This document shows positions 49,260-60,972 of a DNA stretch of 64,000 nt, in pieces. The translations under genes and the position numbers were made by a program. The notes under the pieces are model-generated. The model worked only from the letters and a program-made list of their open reading frames with translations. It ran no database searches and was not told where the DNA came from. Source of the DNA: Margaritifera margaritifera. Lineage: Eukaryota; Mollusca; Bivalvia; Unionida; Margaritiferidae. The stretch is taken from contig JAQPZY010001419.1 in assembly GCA_029931535.1 (NCBI GenBank), positions 1,228,501 through 1,292,500 of the forward strand, given 5' to 3'. Position 1 is the stretch's first letter. Every line of letters starts with the position of its first letter.

Positions 49260-50750
49260 CAAATGAAATTGACCTAAATACGGAAATACAGATTTGAATA
49301 ACATACATAAATGCAGATATGTTTCGTGAATTGTAGAAGAAAGTAGTTTCAAAAGTGATATCTCTGTTATTGAAATACACCTTGGTTACAAAAGATAGAA
49401 CTTCATTTTGCCTTCCTTAAGATTCGTGTACCAATGTAATACTTATGTTATCTATACTACACTAGTAGGCCTCATTAAATGCAGAGGGGCCTGCTATTGT
49501 GACCTATATTTCACCTTTTGGGAACTGTACATGAGGGATACTGCTCCATCTCGTCAGTGCCTAACTATGGAAACGTTATTTCAACGCCCTCCTGACCAGA
49601 ATGGAATTGTTAGATTGGAACTGAAATCAGTAGTCATATATAATGTTGTGTTCTATTTACCTACAATATAAAGCTGGGAGTATTATACCAGAAGAATAGC
49701 AAATATGCACTTCTGTAAAATAAGGAAACTCGCACTTTTACATTTTCAAACTAAAGTTTCCATTTCACATGCTTGGGAATAATTTAAATGTGTGACTTAG
49801 TAACCTAGATTATATTAATTCTACAGATCAAGATCTATTTTTAAAGTATAAAACTTTCTGTGCTTACAGATTAATACAAAAATTCTGTAAAGAAAATATG
49901 AAATTAAACAAAAAAAATAAGGAAATCTTATTATTTGTATGATATACTGGTGTTTTTTTTTCAAAGCCAAAGCAAGAAAATTACACTATACATGCAAAAA
50001 TAAAATGTAATCATGCCTCGTTGGTTCGTTTGCATTTTAACATACACTTAATGTTCTAGGCTTTGTTATTCATGTGCAAGTAGGTCTATAAATAAGATCG
50101 TTGCAGCGTCAAAGTTTGTGGGACGTTAAAGAAAAAACATATCCTTGTATAGTTAGTTTCAGTTTAAAGGCATACAGTTGAAGATTCAAATTTCAGGTGA
50201 CTTACATAAAACTAAGTCCAACACGTATGTGTAAATAGCATGATTGATTAGAACGTCATTTTACACAAGGACCGATTTTGGAAAGCTGTTTTTTATTGCA
50301 TATATAAATCTCAGTCATATGGTATAATGTTTGTGTGAAATAACTTCCAGTTTAAGGAAAAAAACAAAACAAAAATACATAAAAAAATTAAGAAAACGTT
50401 TTATACACAGAGTCTGCACAATAAGTGCGAGCAGAATCAATGTACTCCTTCTGCCGATTCACTATTGGCCAAGAGACGTTAGGCTGTGTCAGAACTTCTG
50501 AGAAAGCTTAATTCAATTCCTTTTCTTTTGATCAGACTTTTGTGTTCCTTCGAGAGGGAAGGGAAACTGTTTAAAAAGAAGACTGTTATCTGCACAAACA
50601 TACATGTAATTCTACAGGCAAAGCACACATGTTGTGAATTAAAGCGAAGTTTTTCGGTAAGAACTAATTGTAAGGGTAGTTTTTTAAATATTGATACGTA
50701 AAAAGCTATTATGAACGAAAAGGTTACCTGCACGCACCAACCCCTACACC
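49260..50750. other. Upstream flank of the YWTD gene
   Basis: No coding exon was recognised. Overlapping short frames (49,408-49,671; 50,479-50,733) carry no domain. The gene's distal promoter may lie here, but I see no site I can name. Confidence 0.35.
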
Positions 50751-50754
50751 CCCT

Positions 50755-50885
50755 AGATCATATTAGTACCTATCTATATATATGCCTTTCTTGCTGTCAC
50801 AGCAATCCGGAGTGACTATGTATTAGATGAGAGTTAATTGCTGAGTGGTCTTATGTGTGTATCTGGTACGCCAGCGACTATGTTC
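50755..50885 (+). repeat. Dispersed fragment of the ~340-bp repeat in the promoter/5' leader
   Basis: CTATATATATGCC, AATCCGGAGTGACTATGTATT and AGAGTTAATTGCTGAGTGG follow the order and text of the tandem repeat at 42.1-43.3 kb (for example 42,299-42,345). The fragment ends about 48 bp before the start codon of the YWTD gene, so it lies in the proximal promoter or 5' leader. Its CTATATATATG (about 50,774-50,784) is TATA-like, which is suggestive only. Confidence 0.6.
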
Positions 50886-50932
50886 CATCCTTTTAAATTT
50901 ACGAGGTCATTGTCATCCGGACGAGTTGAAAG

Positions 50933-51011
50933 ATGGCAGTGTACGCAAGAACCATTGTCGTCTACGTGATAATTGTGTTTTTCGAGATGGAAATAGTCGA
51001 TTCCGTGTCTG
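50933..51011 (+). CDS. Exon 1 of YWTD-propeller protein: signal peptide
   Basis: The start codon has a strong context (AAG before ATGG), and an in-frame TGA at 50,927-50,929 rules out a longer N-terminus. The exon encodes 26 residues beginning MAVYARTIVVYVIIVFF, a classic signal peptide with a hydrophobic core at residues 7-17. It ends TCT G|GTATGT at 51,011/51,012, a phase-1 donor. The next recognisable exon (59,359) opens in phase 1, so the two join as ...VSG-SELIV... with cleavage expected near residues 25-27. This exon is too short to stand out as an open frame. The join is inferred from phase and fit. An extra phase 1-1 exon in the 8.3-kb intron cannot be excluded. Confidence 0.65.
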
Positions 51012-51014
51012 GTA

Positions 51015-51479
51015 TGTAGAATTACTATTTCAGTACTTTCGGTAGAATTACTTGATTAATATTTACAACGATCAGACATACTATTAAATGAAAAGATCAA
51101 AAGTTTCAAGTTTGAATTTTATTTACAGATCTAGACTTAGTTTAAATAAATCCATGTATACAGTAATACATAGATACAAAGGTCTGCTGTTTGATTACAA
51201 GGGTGAATGCATATATTTATCAACAGGGAACTCGCATTGCAAGCAAAATGTAAAGAAAACATTTCACTCCGTCATCAGCTACACTGTTGCATTACAAGTT
51301 TTTTGTACACTCTGTTGTTCTAAACTTCATCATCATCGTCATCATTTTATTTCCTTCCGTAGAAGATTGTATGATATAATAATTAAGTATAATAAATCAC
51401 TTGATTACAATCATAAAACTTTCATAAAATTAATAATAATAAGAAATACTGCTTAGTATATGGTGAGCATATAAGTTGT
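51015..51479. other. Intron 1, 5' part
   Basis: The 122-codon frame at 51,088-51,456 shows no domain and lies inside the intron; I do not call it. Nothing else is recognised. Confidence 0.4.
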
Positions 51480-52240
51480 AGAGTATGGCACTTGAGACCC
51501 AAACGGGGGGCCCTGTGTTAATTAGGGTCAACAATGTATAGAGCCAAACGGGACTTTAACATAGGCGCCATCTTGGTTCATATGGTTTTGTAACAGCGTA
51601 ACATGAGGTGACAGTCGGCACTCGAACAGAAAAGTCATATGACGTCAGGTAAGTCTGTATGTTCTTGTAACAGTGTTGCGTATGTTTTGAAGAGAAATGC
51701 GAGTTTGGTTTGCCTTCTAAATGAAATACTGTAGAGGAGTCCTGTGTTAAATAGGGTAGAACGTTTATTGGGACAAATGGGAAATTAATATTGGAAAATG
51801 AATGGTCGGAAGTTTATTGGGACAAACGGAAATGTAACATTGACTGGCACTTGAGGTCTCTACGAGAATTTAACATGGGAAAAATAGTCGAATGTTTATG
51901 GAGTTCTACGGGAATTTAACATAGACGCCAGAGGTGACGGTCTGCACGCGAACGGAAAAAACGTATGACGTCAGGTGAGACTGTCTGTTTGTGTAACAGT
52001 GTAGCATGTGTTTGGCAGGGGATGTGAGTTTGGTTTGCCCTCTAAACGAAATGCTGTAGAGGAGCACCGTGTTAAATAGGGGGGAAAGTTTTAAGGGACA
52101 AACGGGAAATTAACGTGGGAAAATGAATGACAGAAAGTTTATGGGGACAAACGGGAAATTAACATGGGAAAATGAATGACAGAAAGTTTATAGGTACAAA
52201 CGGGAGATTAACATGAGACAGTCATACATTGAAGTCGTGT
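51480..52240 (+). repeat. 326-bp tandem duplication with nested ~50-bp units and two CRE sites
   Basis: The block ATATGACGTCAGGT...GAGTTTGGTTTGCC...CTGTAGAGGAG...GTGTTAAATAGGG occurs twice with a 326-bp offset (TGACGTCA at 51,640 and 51,966). Inside each copy and at the end are ~50-bp units of the form GGGACAAACGGGAAATTAAC plus GGGAAAATGAATGACAG. The palindromic TGACGTCA is a perfect consensus CREB/ATF site, kept in both copies. Each is followed at once by a donor-like CAG|GTAAGT or CAG|GTGAGA. The block lies in intron 1 of the YWTD gene. Confidence 0.8.
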
Positions 52241-52627
52241 ATCTCAACAGAGGTCCTGAACGATGACGGTTGTCTCTATTGATGACATAAACTCCAACGT
52301 CTTCAGGTTTATCATGTGTAGGGTTCTTTTTAAAGTTGTTGTCTATAACAAGAACAAACTAGGATGTAAAAGAATGACACCCCTTCTAAATAAAACTATC
52401 AACAATAACATTAACCCTATTTTCTATATAAAGTTAAAATCTCTACCCCATTCTATAATATCCTTATCTCTTCCCTACTCTCCTTTAAAAAGTATCCTCA
52501 TAATCATTACATATCAACACCCAATTAACTACTATCCACCTTCTAGTTGTCTACTATGCAGCATCAAGCTATATACTATCCACAAACCAGTTATCTATTA
52601 TCCAGCACCCAGGCACCCATGCTATCC

Positions 52628-53030
52628 AGCAACTGCTTTTTGGTTACAATCCAAACACACAACCCTACTATCTAGCAACCGATTTTTTATTACAATCTAA
52701 CACACACCCATCTATCCAACAACCGCTCTTTTTATTACAATCCAAACACAACCCTACTATCCATCAACCACTTCTGTTTAATTACAATCCAACACACACC
52801 TCTACTATCCATCAACCGCTTTTTGATTACTATCCAGACACACACCTCTACTATCCAGCAACTGCTTTTTGATTACACTGCATCAAACTATTTTTGATTA
52901 CAATCCACACACCCTCCCCCCCTACTATCCATCAACCACTTTTTGATTACTATCCAAACACACCCCTACTATCCAGCAATCGTTTTTGATTACAATCCAA
53001 ACACACACACCCCTACTATCTATCAAAACG
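52628..53030 (+). repeat. ~46-bp pyrimidine-rich minisatellite, ~9 degenerate copies
   Basis: The unit reads approximately CAACCGCTTTTTGATTAC, AATCCAAACACACACC, CCTACTATCCAT. Copies vary in length (about 40-48 bp). The plus strand is very poor in G. The tail of a 145-codon frame (52,263-52,700) runs into it and is not a gene. Confidence 0.85.
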
Positions 53031-53149
53031 AGTAGGAGTGTTTATACACTCTCTACTTGCATACATACAAACATACTTTCACACAAAAAGGGTGCGGAGT
53101 AGGATATTGAAGAAGGGGATGAAATATACATACACTCTCAGTTATTTAC

Positions 53150-53405
53150 TATCAAAGTCCAGTTATTTACTCTCCACCAACCAGTGATGTACTACACAGC
53201 ACCTAGGGACCTACTATCCACCAACTAGGGATCTACTATCCAACAACCAGTGATCTACTATCCAACAACCAGTTATCTACTATCCAACAACCAGTCATCT
53301 ACTATCCACCAGCCAATAATCGACTATCCACCAACCAGTGATCTACTATCCAACAACCAGTGACCTACTATCCACCAGCCAATGATCTAGGATCCACCAC
53401 TCAGT
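53150..53405 (+). repeat. 22-bp minisatellite, ~11 copies
   Basis: The unit is CTACTATCCAACAACCAGTG plus AT, repeating with few indels. Its core CTACTATCCA(A/T)CAACC is shared with the 46-bp array just upstream, so one probably arose from the other. Isolated units also occur near 52,545-52,605. Confidence 0.9.
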
Positions 53406-53409
53406 CAGC

Positions 53410-54795
53410 TATCCCTTCTAAATAAAACGAACGTCACTACCCCCCCCCATACCGCTCTATGACCCTTCTTATAAATTAAGGAACAATCATCTGGCCATTT
53501 CTATAAGACTCCTTAGTTACCTCCCTTTATAATATACCTACTCTACCCTTCTTCAGTATCTCCACTACAATCCTATAGAGTAAACCTTACTCAACAGGGT
53601 ACGGACCATATAAATCCCTTCTAAATAAAACTAACAAACCTTAACAGAAGAGGGTGCGTGTATGTTTGTGTATGTGTTTGTGTGTGCGTTTGTAAAAGGT
53701 GCGAAACGGGGACATCAGTGAGAATACACACCAACAGACCGGGGACACACCTCGAAACGGGGACGTCCCCGTTTTGTAATAGCGGTTAAAATGGACTGCT
53801 ATGACCTTAGTTAGTGATTAAAACCTTGAAATAAACGTATCTGAACATGTCCCCGTTTGGTCGGTATTTGTTCACATCATGCTATACACAAAAATACACT
53901 CGTCCCACTCGACTCAAAACCTTGTGTGTATCTGTCGGAAAACTGCGTCCCCATTTACGCGGTAAAAATTCTCATTGTCTGCTTCGCTGTCTTCTCGCGC
54001 AGTTTGCTTTCGAATGTTTGGCAGAAATGTGGGTGGAGTGACATGTTATGTACAACATGAGCTGCTTCCCTTTATAAACAAAAGCTCTAGTCACTATCAA
54101 AATACAGTATTAATAATTTCTTATAAATCACTGTCGAAAGCAGTGGAAGATGTACTGCTATCTTTTGCATATATACCCCTAGAGGGGTCAAAATAGTGAG
54201 AAAAAAATGAGACATCTGGATTAGTCACATTTGAAAATTGTGTTGATACAATTATTAGCACGCTCTGATTTTCATATTGGTTAGCTGAAGATTTGAATGC
54301 ATACATCGATAAAGAGCAGGACGTTATAATTGATGATGTAGAAGACCATTTCAGCACTGCTCGATAATCAAAGGATACAATAGTCAACAGATTTGAAAAA
54401 GATTTAATGTCAATTTGCTGTGATTTAGATATATGCATGTTCTAAATAGTAGATGTTCTTCAGATAAAATTGGAGATTCACTTTCATTTCATATTGCTGT
54501 CTCTAAGACCATAATCCCCATCATTAGAGATTTTCAAATATTACAACTCCGCACATTTTCCTATTTACTTTTATTACAAGGATAGACAGATACATCTATT
54601 TAAAGTCATGAACATAATTACTTTTAATTAAATTTAAAACAATTACTGAATTAACAAACTACCTACCTTGTACATCTTAGCTTCTTAATTTCAAAGGATG
54701 TTTTAGTCGTTCTTTGGAGGACTAGCTTACTTAGCTTGTTCATTGTCAGGTTAGGCATCACCTGCTTCCGAAAGTAAAAGTAACAGTAGACGGTA
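53410..54795. other. Intron 1, middle part
   Basis: A 20-bp perfect palindrome (AAACGGGGACGTCCCCGTTT, 53,755-53,774) sits among related CGGGGAC/GTCCCCG pieces (53,701-53,860). Small frames at 53,847-54,438 have no recognised domain. Confidence 0.5.
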
Positions 54796-54799
54796 CTAC

Positions 54800-57700
54800 C
54801 TGTGATTATTGATACAGAGTTGACAGCTACACCTGACTCCCTCTGGAAAGTCTTTTATGGTGGATCAGACAGATGGCAAGAGCTGCATCCGGACTTGTCT
54901 CCAGACGTCTCGACACTGTCGTGCCACTTGATTCAGACAGGCCTGGACGAGAGAGTGTGGACGACACTGCGCAACTTTGCCTCACTTAAATCCAAGTCAT
55001 GACTCGATTCCCCTCCCCCACCAGATTCCTTCAAGTCCGGTGGCAATGGGTGAGCGGCAAAGCAGCAAGTGTGGATACACTGGGAGCTGTAGCTGCAAGC
55101 TGCAGACCTGCACATAGGCGGCTCAGTACTCAGTGCATGGGGTGGCTAAGCAGGCCTTTGTTTTAGATCACACTGCTCACCACCCCATAGGATGAGGAAG
55201 AGGTTAGAAAATGTGCCCTAAACATTGCCTGTTTCACATTAACCCTGGTCAGCATTCCGTAGCTGACGGGGATCTCAGCTTAGCGGTCGAAAACCTAACA
55301 AGAAGACCTAGGTGAAACAACTCACCATCGGTGACTGGAACGTACGCACACTAATGGACATTACTTCAGCAGATAAACCAGAGAGAAGAACAGTTCTAGT
55401 TGGTAGGAGCCGGCTACACCTTCTTCTGGAGTGGCCGATGTAAAGAAGAGTGACGTGAAGCTGGTGTTGATTTTGCCATCAAATCACAGCTAGTTAGCAA
55501 GCTCACAAATCTCCCAAAGGGTATGAATGACAGACTAATGCAAATGAGACTCCCACTGTCTGGAAAAAGACATGCAACTATCATGCGCCCACCATGACCA
55601 ACCTAAATGACACATTTTATGAAGACATGGAGTCTCTTATTGCATAAGTACCAAAAGCAGTTAGGCGCATCATTCTTGGTGACTTCAATGCTAGAGTTGC
55701 CACCGATTACAAGACAAGGCCGGGTGACATTGTAAAAATGGCTTTGGCAAATGCAACAGCAACGGACTCGTCCTACTGAGGAAATGCGCTGAACACGACC
55801 TCCTAGTCACCAACACTGTCTTCCGCGTGCTAAATCGAAACAAGACGTTCTAGATGCACCCAATTTCCAAGCAATGGCATCTTATTAACTACGTTATCGT
55901 CAGGAGAAGATACAGGCAATAATGTCCGTGTGACGAAGGTCATGAGAAGTGCAGAATACTGGACTGACCACAGGCTCATAGTCTCCATGCTCAACATCCG
56001 GATTCAGCCTAACAGGCGACCACCAAGCAAAAAATGTGCCTAAAAAGATTAATGTCGTCAAATTGATACAGGAGAATGTGAAACAGGCATTGGTCGAAGA
56101 ATTGCGCCAACTTGATATATTTCAGAGATTCTGTGTACTCAATTGCATCCGAAACACTCGGTCCAACCACACGTAAACATCAAGATTGGTTTGATAAGAA
56201 CGATGCTGCCATACAGAGACTTCTCAATAAGAAATATCGGTTACAGAAGGCCTGTTTAGAAGACAGTACTTCATCATCTAAGAAGGCAGCCTTCAACAAC
56301 ATCAAGAGGAATGTCCAATGCAAACTCAGAGAGTCGGAAGACTCATGGCTGAGCAATAAGGCATACAAGATTCAGTTCTACGCAGACAGGAGTGACATGA
56401 AGAACTTCTATGATGCTTTGAATACAATCTAGGGGCTACTGGCATCAGGAACATCTCCAATACTGAGTGCTGACAGTGAGACACGGCTCACTGACAAAGA
56501 AAACACACCTCAAAGATGGGCAGAACACTTCAACAACATCCTCAATCAACAGTCATCTTTCATCGAGGAGGTAATTGATCAATCGCCCCAAGTGGAAATC
56601 AAGATATCACCTACTGATCCTCCAACGTTGACTGAAACATAAAGCAACTGTCCTGTTGTCAAATGTCAAAGCACCTGGAGCAGATGCTATGCTATCAGAA
56701 GTCTACAAAGCCGGAAGCTTGCACATGGCACAGAAACTGACTGAACTATTCTAGTTAATGTGGACTAAGGGAACTGTACCCCAGGAATACAAAGATGCAT
56801 CCATGTCCACTTGTACAAGCGAAAAGGCAACAGACAATCTTGCGACAACCATCGGGGCATCTCCTTGTAGTCAATTCTGCTGAATTGTCTTGTGCATCAA
56901 GGGTTCTTGCCTGAGAGTTAGTGTGGCTTCAGGAAATCACAAAGGCGCCACAGACATGGCGTGTGCAGCTCGTCAGTTCCAGGATAAATGCCAGGAACAA
57001 AACTCCAACCTGTACACGACATACATCGGCCTGACAAAAGCCTTTGACACAGTAAGCCGTTGGGGCATTTGGAAGATCATAGGAAAATTTGGTTGCCAAG
57101 AGAAATTCATCGTGATGGTTAGGCAATTCCATGATGAGATGCTCGCTTGTGCCGTGGACGACGGCAAGTCATATAAACCATTCCTAGCCACCAATTGAGT
57201 CAAGCAAGGCTGTTTTTTGGCCCCAACCTTCTTCAGTATAATGTTTTCTGCCATGCTTACTGATGCCTTCAGTGATTATGACACTGGAATCGACATCAAT
57301 TACCGTTCTGATGGCAAACTCTTCAATCTGAGGAGACGACAGGCAAAGAATAAGTTACAGGAAGTGACTGTTTGTTGTCTCCTATTTGTTGATGATTGTT
57401 CCCTTAATGCCAAGTCTAAGTCTGACATGCAACACAGTATGGACAATTTTTCTTCATCTTGTGACAATGTTCGGTCTCACAATCAATATCAAGCAGACAT
57501 AGTTGATGCACCAACATGCACCAGGAAAGCGTTACGTAGAGCCCACCAGCACAGTAAATGAGCAAACCCTCGTGGCAGTGGACGGACAAGTTCACCTATC
57601 TTGGCAGCACACTCTCACGTGCAGTTCAAAACGATGATGAAACCAGCGCCAGAATTGCTAAAGCAAGTGTGGCCTTTGGCTGACCACGAGAAAATGTGTG

Positions 57701-58385
57701 GGAGCGTAGAGGTATCTGTCTACAAATAAGACTTAAGGTCTATAAAGCCACTGTGTTGCCAACCCTGCTGTATGCTTGCGAAACCTGGAAGGTGTACAGA
57801 CGCTATGGCTAGAAGCTGAACCATTTTTTACATGGACTGCCAGAACCAACTGGTGAGGATAAGATGGCAGGACAGGGTCCCAGACACTGAGGTTCTCACA
57901 CGGACAGGCATTCCAAACATTTACAATCTGCTGATGAAATTACAGATGAGATGGGCAGGCCACGTCACCAGGATATCAGAAGAAATACTACCAAAGAAGA
58001 TCTTCTACGGTGAGCTGAAGGAGGGAAAGAAGAAACGTTTCAAAGATTCCTTCAAGTCATCCTTGAAACACTTCAACATTGATCCTGAGTGTTGGGAAGA
58101 CCTCGCACTGGATCGCTCCGCCATGGCGGAGTCTCATCCATAATAGAGCTACAGACTGTGAGCTGAGGAGAATTGCAGAGGCAGTGTAGAAGCACGTGTA
58201 GCGTAAATCTCAGAACTGCAGAACATCCTCTACTGATCAAGCAAACCAAAGCAGCATCTCCTGTCAAGTGTGCACCAGACAATTTAGAGCCCAAATTGGT
58301 CTCATCAACCACTCACGTACTCACAGAAACCAAAACCAATTAGTGATGTTATGGTCATCTTCGAAATCGAAGGACGAACAAAAAC
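54800..58385 (+). mobile_element. Broken LINE (AP-endonuclease + RT + C2H2 tail)
   Basis: The element lies in intron 1 in the gene's orientation. The 5' leader (54,800-55,310) is GC-richer than its surroundings. The endonuclease starts near 55,321 with LTIGDWNVRTLMD and has LGDFNAR at 55,675-55,695. Reverse-transcriptase segments follow: KQGCFLAPTFFSIMF near 57,199-57,243 (a TGA at 57,196 replaces the residue before VKQGC) and FVDD at 57,385-57,396 (the Y/FxDD catalytic box). Later blocks are TYLGSTLS near 57,594, LPTLLYACETW near 57,757 and RWAGHVTRI near 57,949. The C-terminus has a Cys2His2 finger (C-x2-C-x12-H-x3-H) at 58,262-58,324. Many stops and frameshifts (for example TAA at about 55,647) make it dead. 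Clade is uncertain; it is of the RTE-like/'craniofacial development protein 2-like' type common in molluscs. The order is colinear over ~3.5 kb, so it is near full length. Confidence 0.85.
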
Positions 58386-58389
58386 AATT

Positions 58390-59355
58390 ACAAGACAAAT
58401 GTAAAATTCAGTAAGGAGGATAATGGGCAAGATATAAGTGAAATGATAGATATGAACCCAAATCACAAGACTAGCTGTCACATCCCAAAGGGATGGACTT
58501 ATATGCCAGATTTGATGAAGAGTTAAGAAATGATTATATAAATAATTCTGTCGAAATCCTTATGGAAGTATTTAGATATGTAGGTTCTAGCATGCTATGT
58601 AGGGTTCATTAGATGTGTAGGTTTTAGCATGCTATGTAGGGGTCAGATATCTGGAACACAGCCCACCTGGTGGGATAATGAATGTGAAAAAGCAGAATGA
58701 TTTAAATACAGTCTTGGCAGCATCCTCGACAATGTTCTACATGCATATCTTGTGCATACATGAGAAACAATTGAAAACAAGAAAACAAATAACTAATCTA
58801 TGCGTTATATCAGGTACTACGCAGTTATGGAAACAAATACGAAAATTTACTTTGAGAAAAACCTAAATCAGATTTCATCAGAACAATGTTTTTTCTTATT
58901 TTTGTGATTTGTTGAGCAGCGCAAAATTTGATATTGACGAAATCTTTTCGGAATAAGTTATTTTTGTATTTGATAAATTATGAGTTTCCAGCTGCTGAGT
59001 TTGTAGAAACGTTAGAGGTAAAATACATACATACATTCATACATACATATATATGTTACAGTCATATTTCTAACTTTACAACCTTCCGCTTGAAACTATA
59101 TTCTGAGGGGTCTGTAGGTGATTTAATGTTTCTTTAATAATCTATTATCATCCGTGCTTGTTCGATTCATTACATTCTTATTCTACAATTATATTGCATA
59201 AATGTCAAAGAACAATACATTTACAATGATGCGATCCAAACATGCATAAAACAAAATAAATTAAGAATTTAAATATTTTTGGACAGGTAAAACTGTCCGA
59301 GTTTCGCCATGTGAAGAAATGGGTGTATTTTTTGTTATCACTTTTCACTTTTTTT
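58390..59355. other. Intron 1, 3' part
   Basis: A 54-bp-scale duplication (TAGCATGCTATGTAGGG at about 58,587 and 58,625) is seen. No exon is recognised before the acceptor TTTTTTTTAG at 59,358. Confidence 0.5.
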
Positions 59356-59358
59356 TAG

Positions 59359-59812
59359 GTTCAGAGCTAATAGTGACCTATAATCCGGGTCCAAATTCTT
59401 CACCAGCCATGGAGAAAGCCTACTACCGATACCCTTTGTCCAACAGCGGTCTAGCCTCGACATATGGTTCCCGTTCTGTTAATTTTACTACAGATGTCAG
59501 ATTTGTTAGCATTTGCAGTGATTACAAATCGGACAGTCTTTATCTTTATGACTATTTTACTAGCACAATATATATAGAGACAAATCATTCTAATGAAATC
59601 CAAAGGACATGGGCAGCATTCCACGGAGGCCCTGCAAGTTTCTATACAATGACTGCTTTCGATTGGTTGAGCAACAGCTTGTACTGGACTGACCCAAAGT
59701 ATGGCTGGATAGGAGTCAAAAGAACCCAAACTATCGATTCAACCGTGTACAGGATTCTTGTGCACGAAAATATCCAGAAACCACATGGAATAGGTCTTGA
59801 TCCCTTTCAGGG
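59359..59812 (+). CDS. Exon 2 of YWTD-propeller (LDL receptor-related-type) protein
   Basis: The acceptor CACTTTTTTTTAG and donor GG|GTAAGT bound a 454-nt exon, phase 1 to phase 2. It encodes about 151 residues. The first part (SELIVTYNPGPNSS...) looks extracellular and has N-glycosylation sequons NSS, NFT and NHS. Beta-propeller blades follow, with the diagnostic LYWTDPKYGWIGVKR at residues 134-148 (YWTD at 135-138) and KPHGIGLDPFQG at the 3' end, the usual link to the next blade. YWTD propellers act in extracellular ligand binding and receptor recycling in LDL-receptor relatives; which ligand is bound here cannot be told. The gene reads to the right. LDLa or EGF modules expected in full LRPs were not seen within the window. 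Confidence 0.85.
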
Positions 59813-59814
59813 GT

Positions 59815-60970
59815 AAGTGTATGTCATCATTTCGCTATTTGTTAGCAGGTTAATGGCTGTGCTATTTATTACATGGTATTAACATTACGACATGTATACA
59901 ACTGGTATATTTTATCAAAGCACACGTTTGGCCCTATGCTTTGTTCTGTCTCATTCTGCACTTGTAATATTCTATTGTAAGATTTTGCCTTCGATCAAGA
60001 ATTAATCTTGGTGAAGATGCCATTCAAAGCCTATGCAAATGACTGGGAATCAAGGATGGCATCATAGTATAGCCTCAGTTTAAGTAATTTCAAGAAAGAT
60101 ATTTATTCGGGTTATGTGCTTAGTGTACATTCTTGCACGCTGCACCTATATTGATTTTATAATGATTTTAATTGTTTTGAGGTACATATTCTGAGCTTTA
60201 ATGTTAAAAATGAATACTTGAACATATAGCGTAGAATAAAAAGCGTGTAATATCCGATGATCTTTAAAACTTCTGACACATAGGCTGTTCAAGTCTGAAG
60301 CAAGATTGAAAAAGTATACCTTCAATCATTGAGTCTCGTATCAAGACAAAGCTTGAGGTAGGTTAAGAAACTGACCTAAATTGAAATAAACCCAATGTAG
60401 CAAATGACATTTAATTGGTTGGAAAAGTATGGCAATAATAAAGGCTATCAAGAACTCATGGCCTGCAAAATCGCATCAAAAAATTTATTCCTTAATTTCA
60501 GCATTGAAAAGATCTTAGCCTTGCAAATTATAACATTTGCAATGATACACATTTCGTACGAAATATCTGCATTCTTCAGTTTAAATGGACCTGAGGAAAC
60601 AAAATGTTCAGCACTATTATATAGTTGTTTAATTGTATGTCCCTTTGAAAAGAGCATGACTGTAATTTTATAATACAAGTGTATACAATTAACACATATT
60701 CACTACCTGAAGTTGATATTGAATGTTTGTAGCACATCTCTTAGACAGTACCCCTGTCCGGATCAAACTCGACCTTTCGGGTCTCGTTTGATCCGTATCC
60801 TGACGCTGTCAACTCAACTTGATACAGGAATTCATATTATGTAACTGTACTGTTAATGGATGTAAACAACTAAAAATGTTTTCTAACTCCCTCCTTGGTT
60901 ATGATTTTTTTATCAGTTTTCTTTTACTAAATATGAAATAAAGAATTATAACGTTATTTATATACATGAT
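59815..60970. other. Intron 2
   Basis: AT-rich intron with GT-AG ends. The inner frame at 60,404-60,673 has no domain. Confidence 0.7.
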
Positions 60971-60972
60971 AG

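Noticed and set aside
49061..49380. Frames across the GA repeat
   Set aside because: Arg-Glu and Ser-Leu runs from a simple repeat, not proteins.
51088..51456. 122-codon open frame after exon 1
   Set aside because: No domain or splice logic, low-complexity Lys/Ile/Asn-rich, and inside the intron.
52263..52700. 145-codon open frame
   Set aside because: Its second half runs into the pyrimidine-rich 46-bp minisatellite and the first half has no domain; it lies in intron 1.
53847..54196. Three overlapping frames as a gene
   Set aside because: All three frames are open only by chance; no domain and no shared splice pattern with the YWTD gene.
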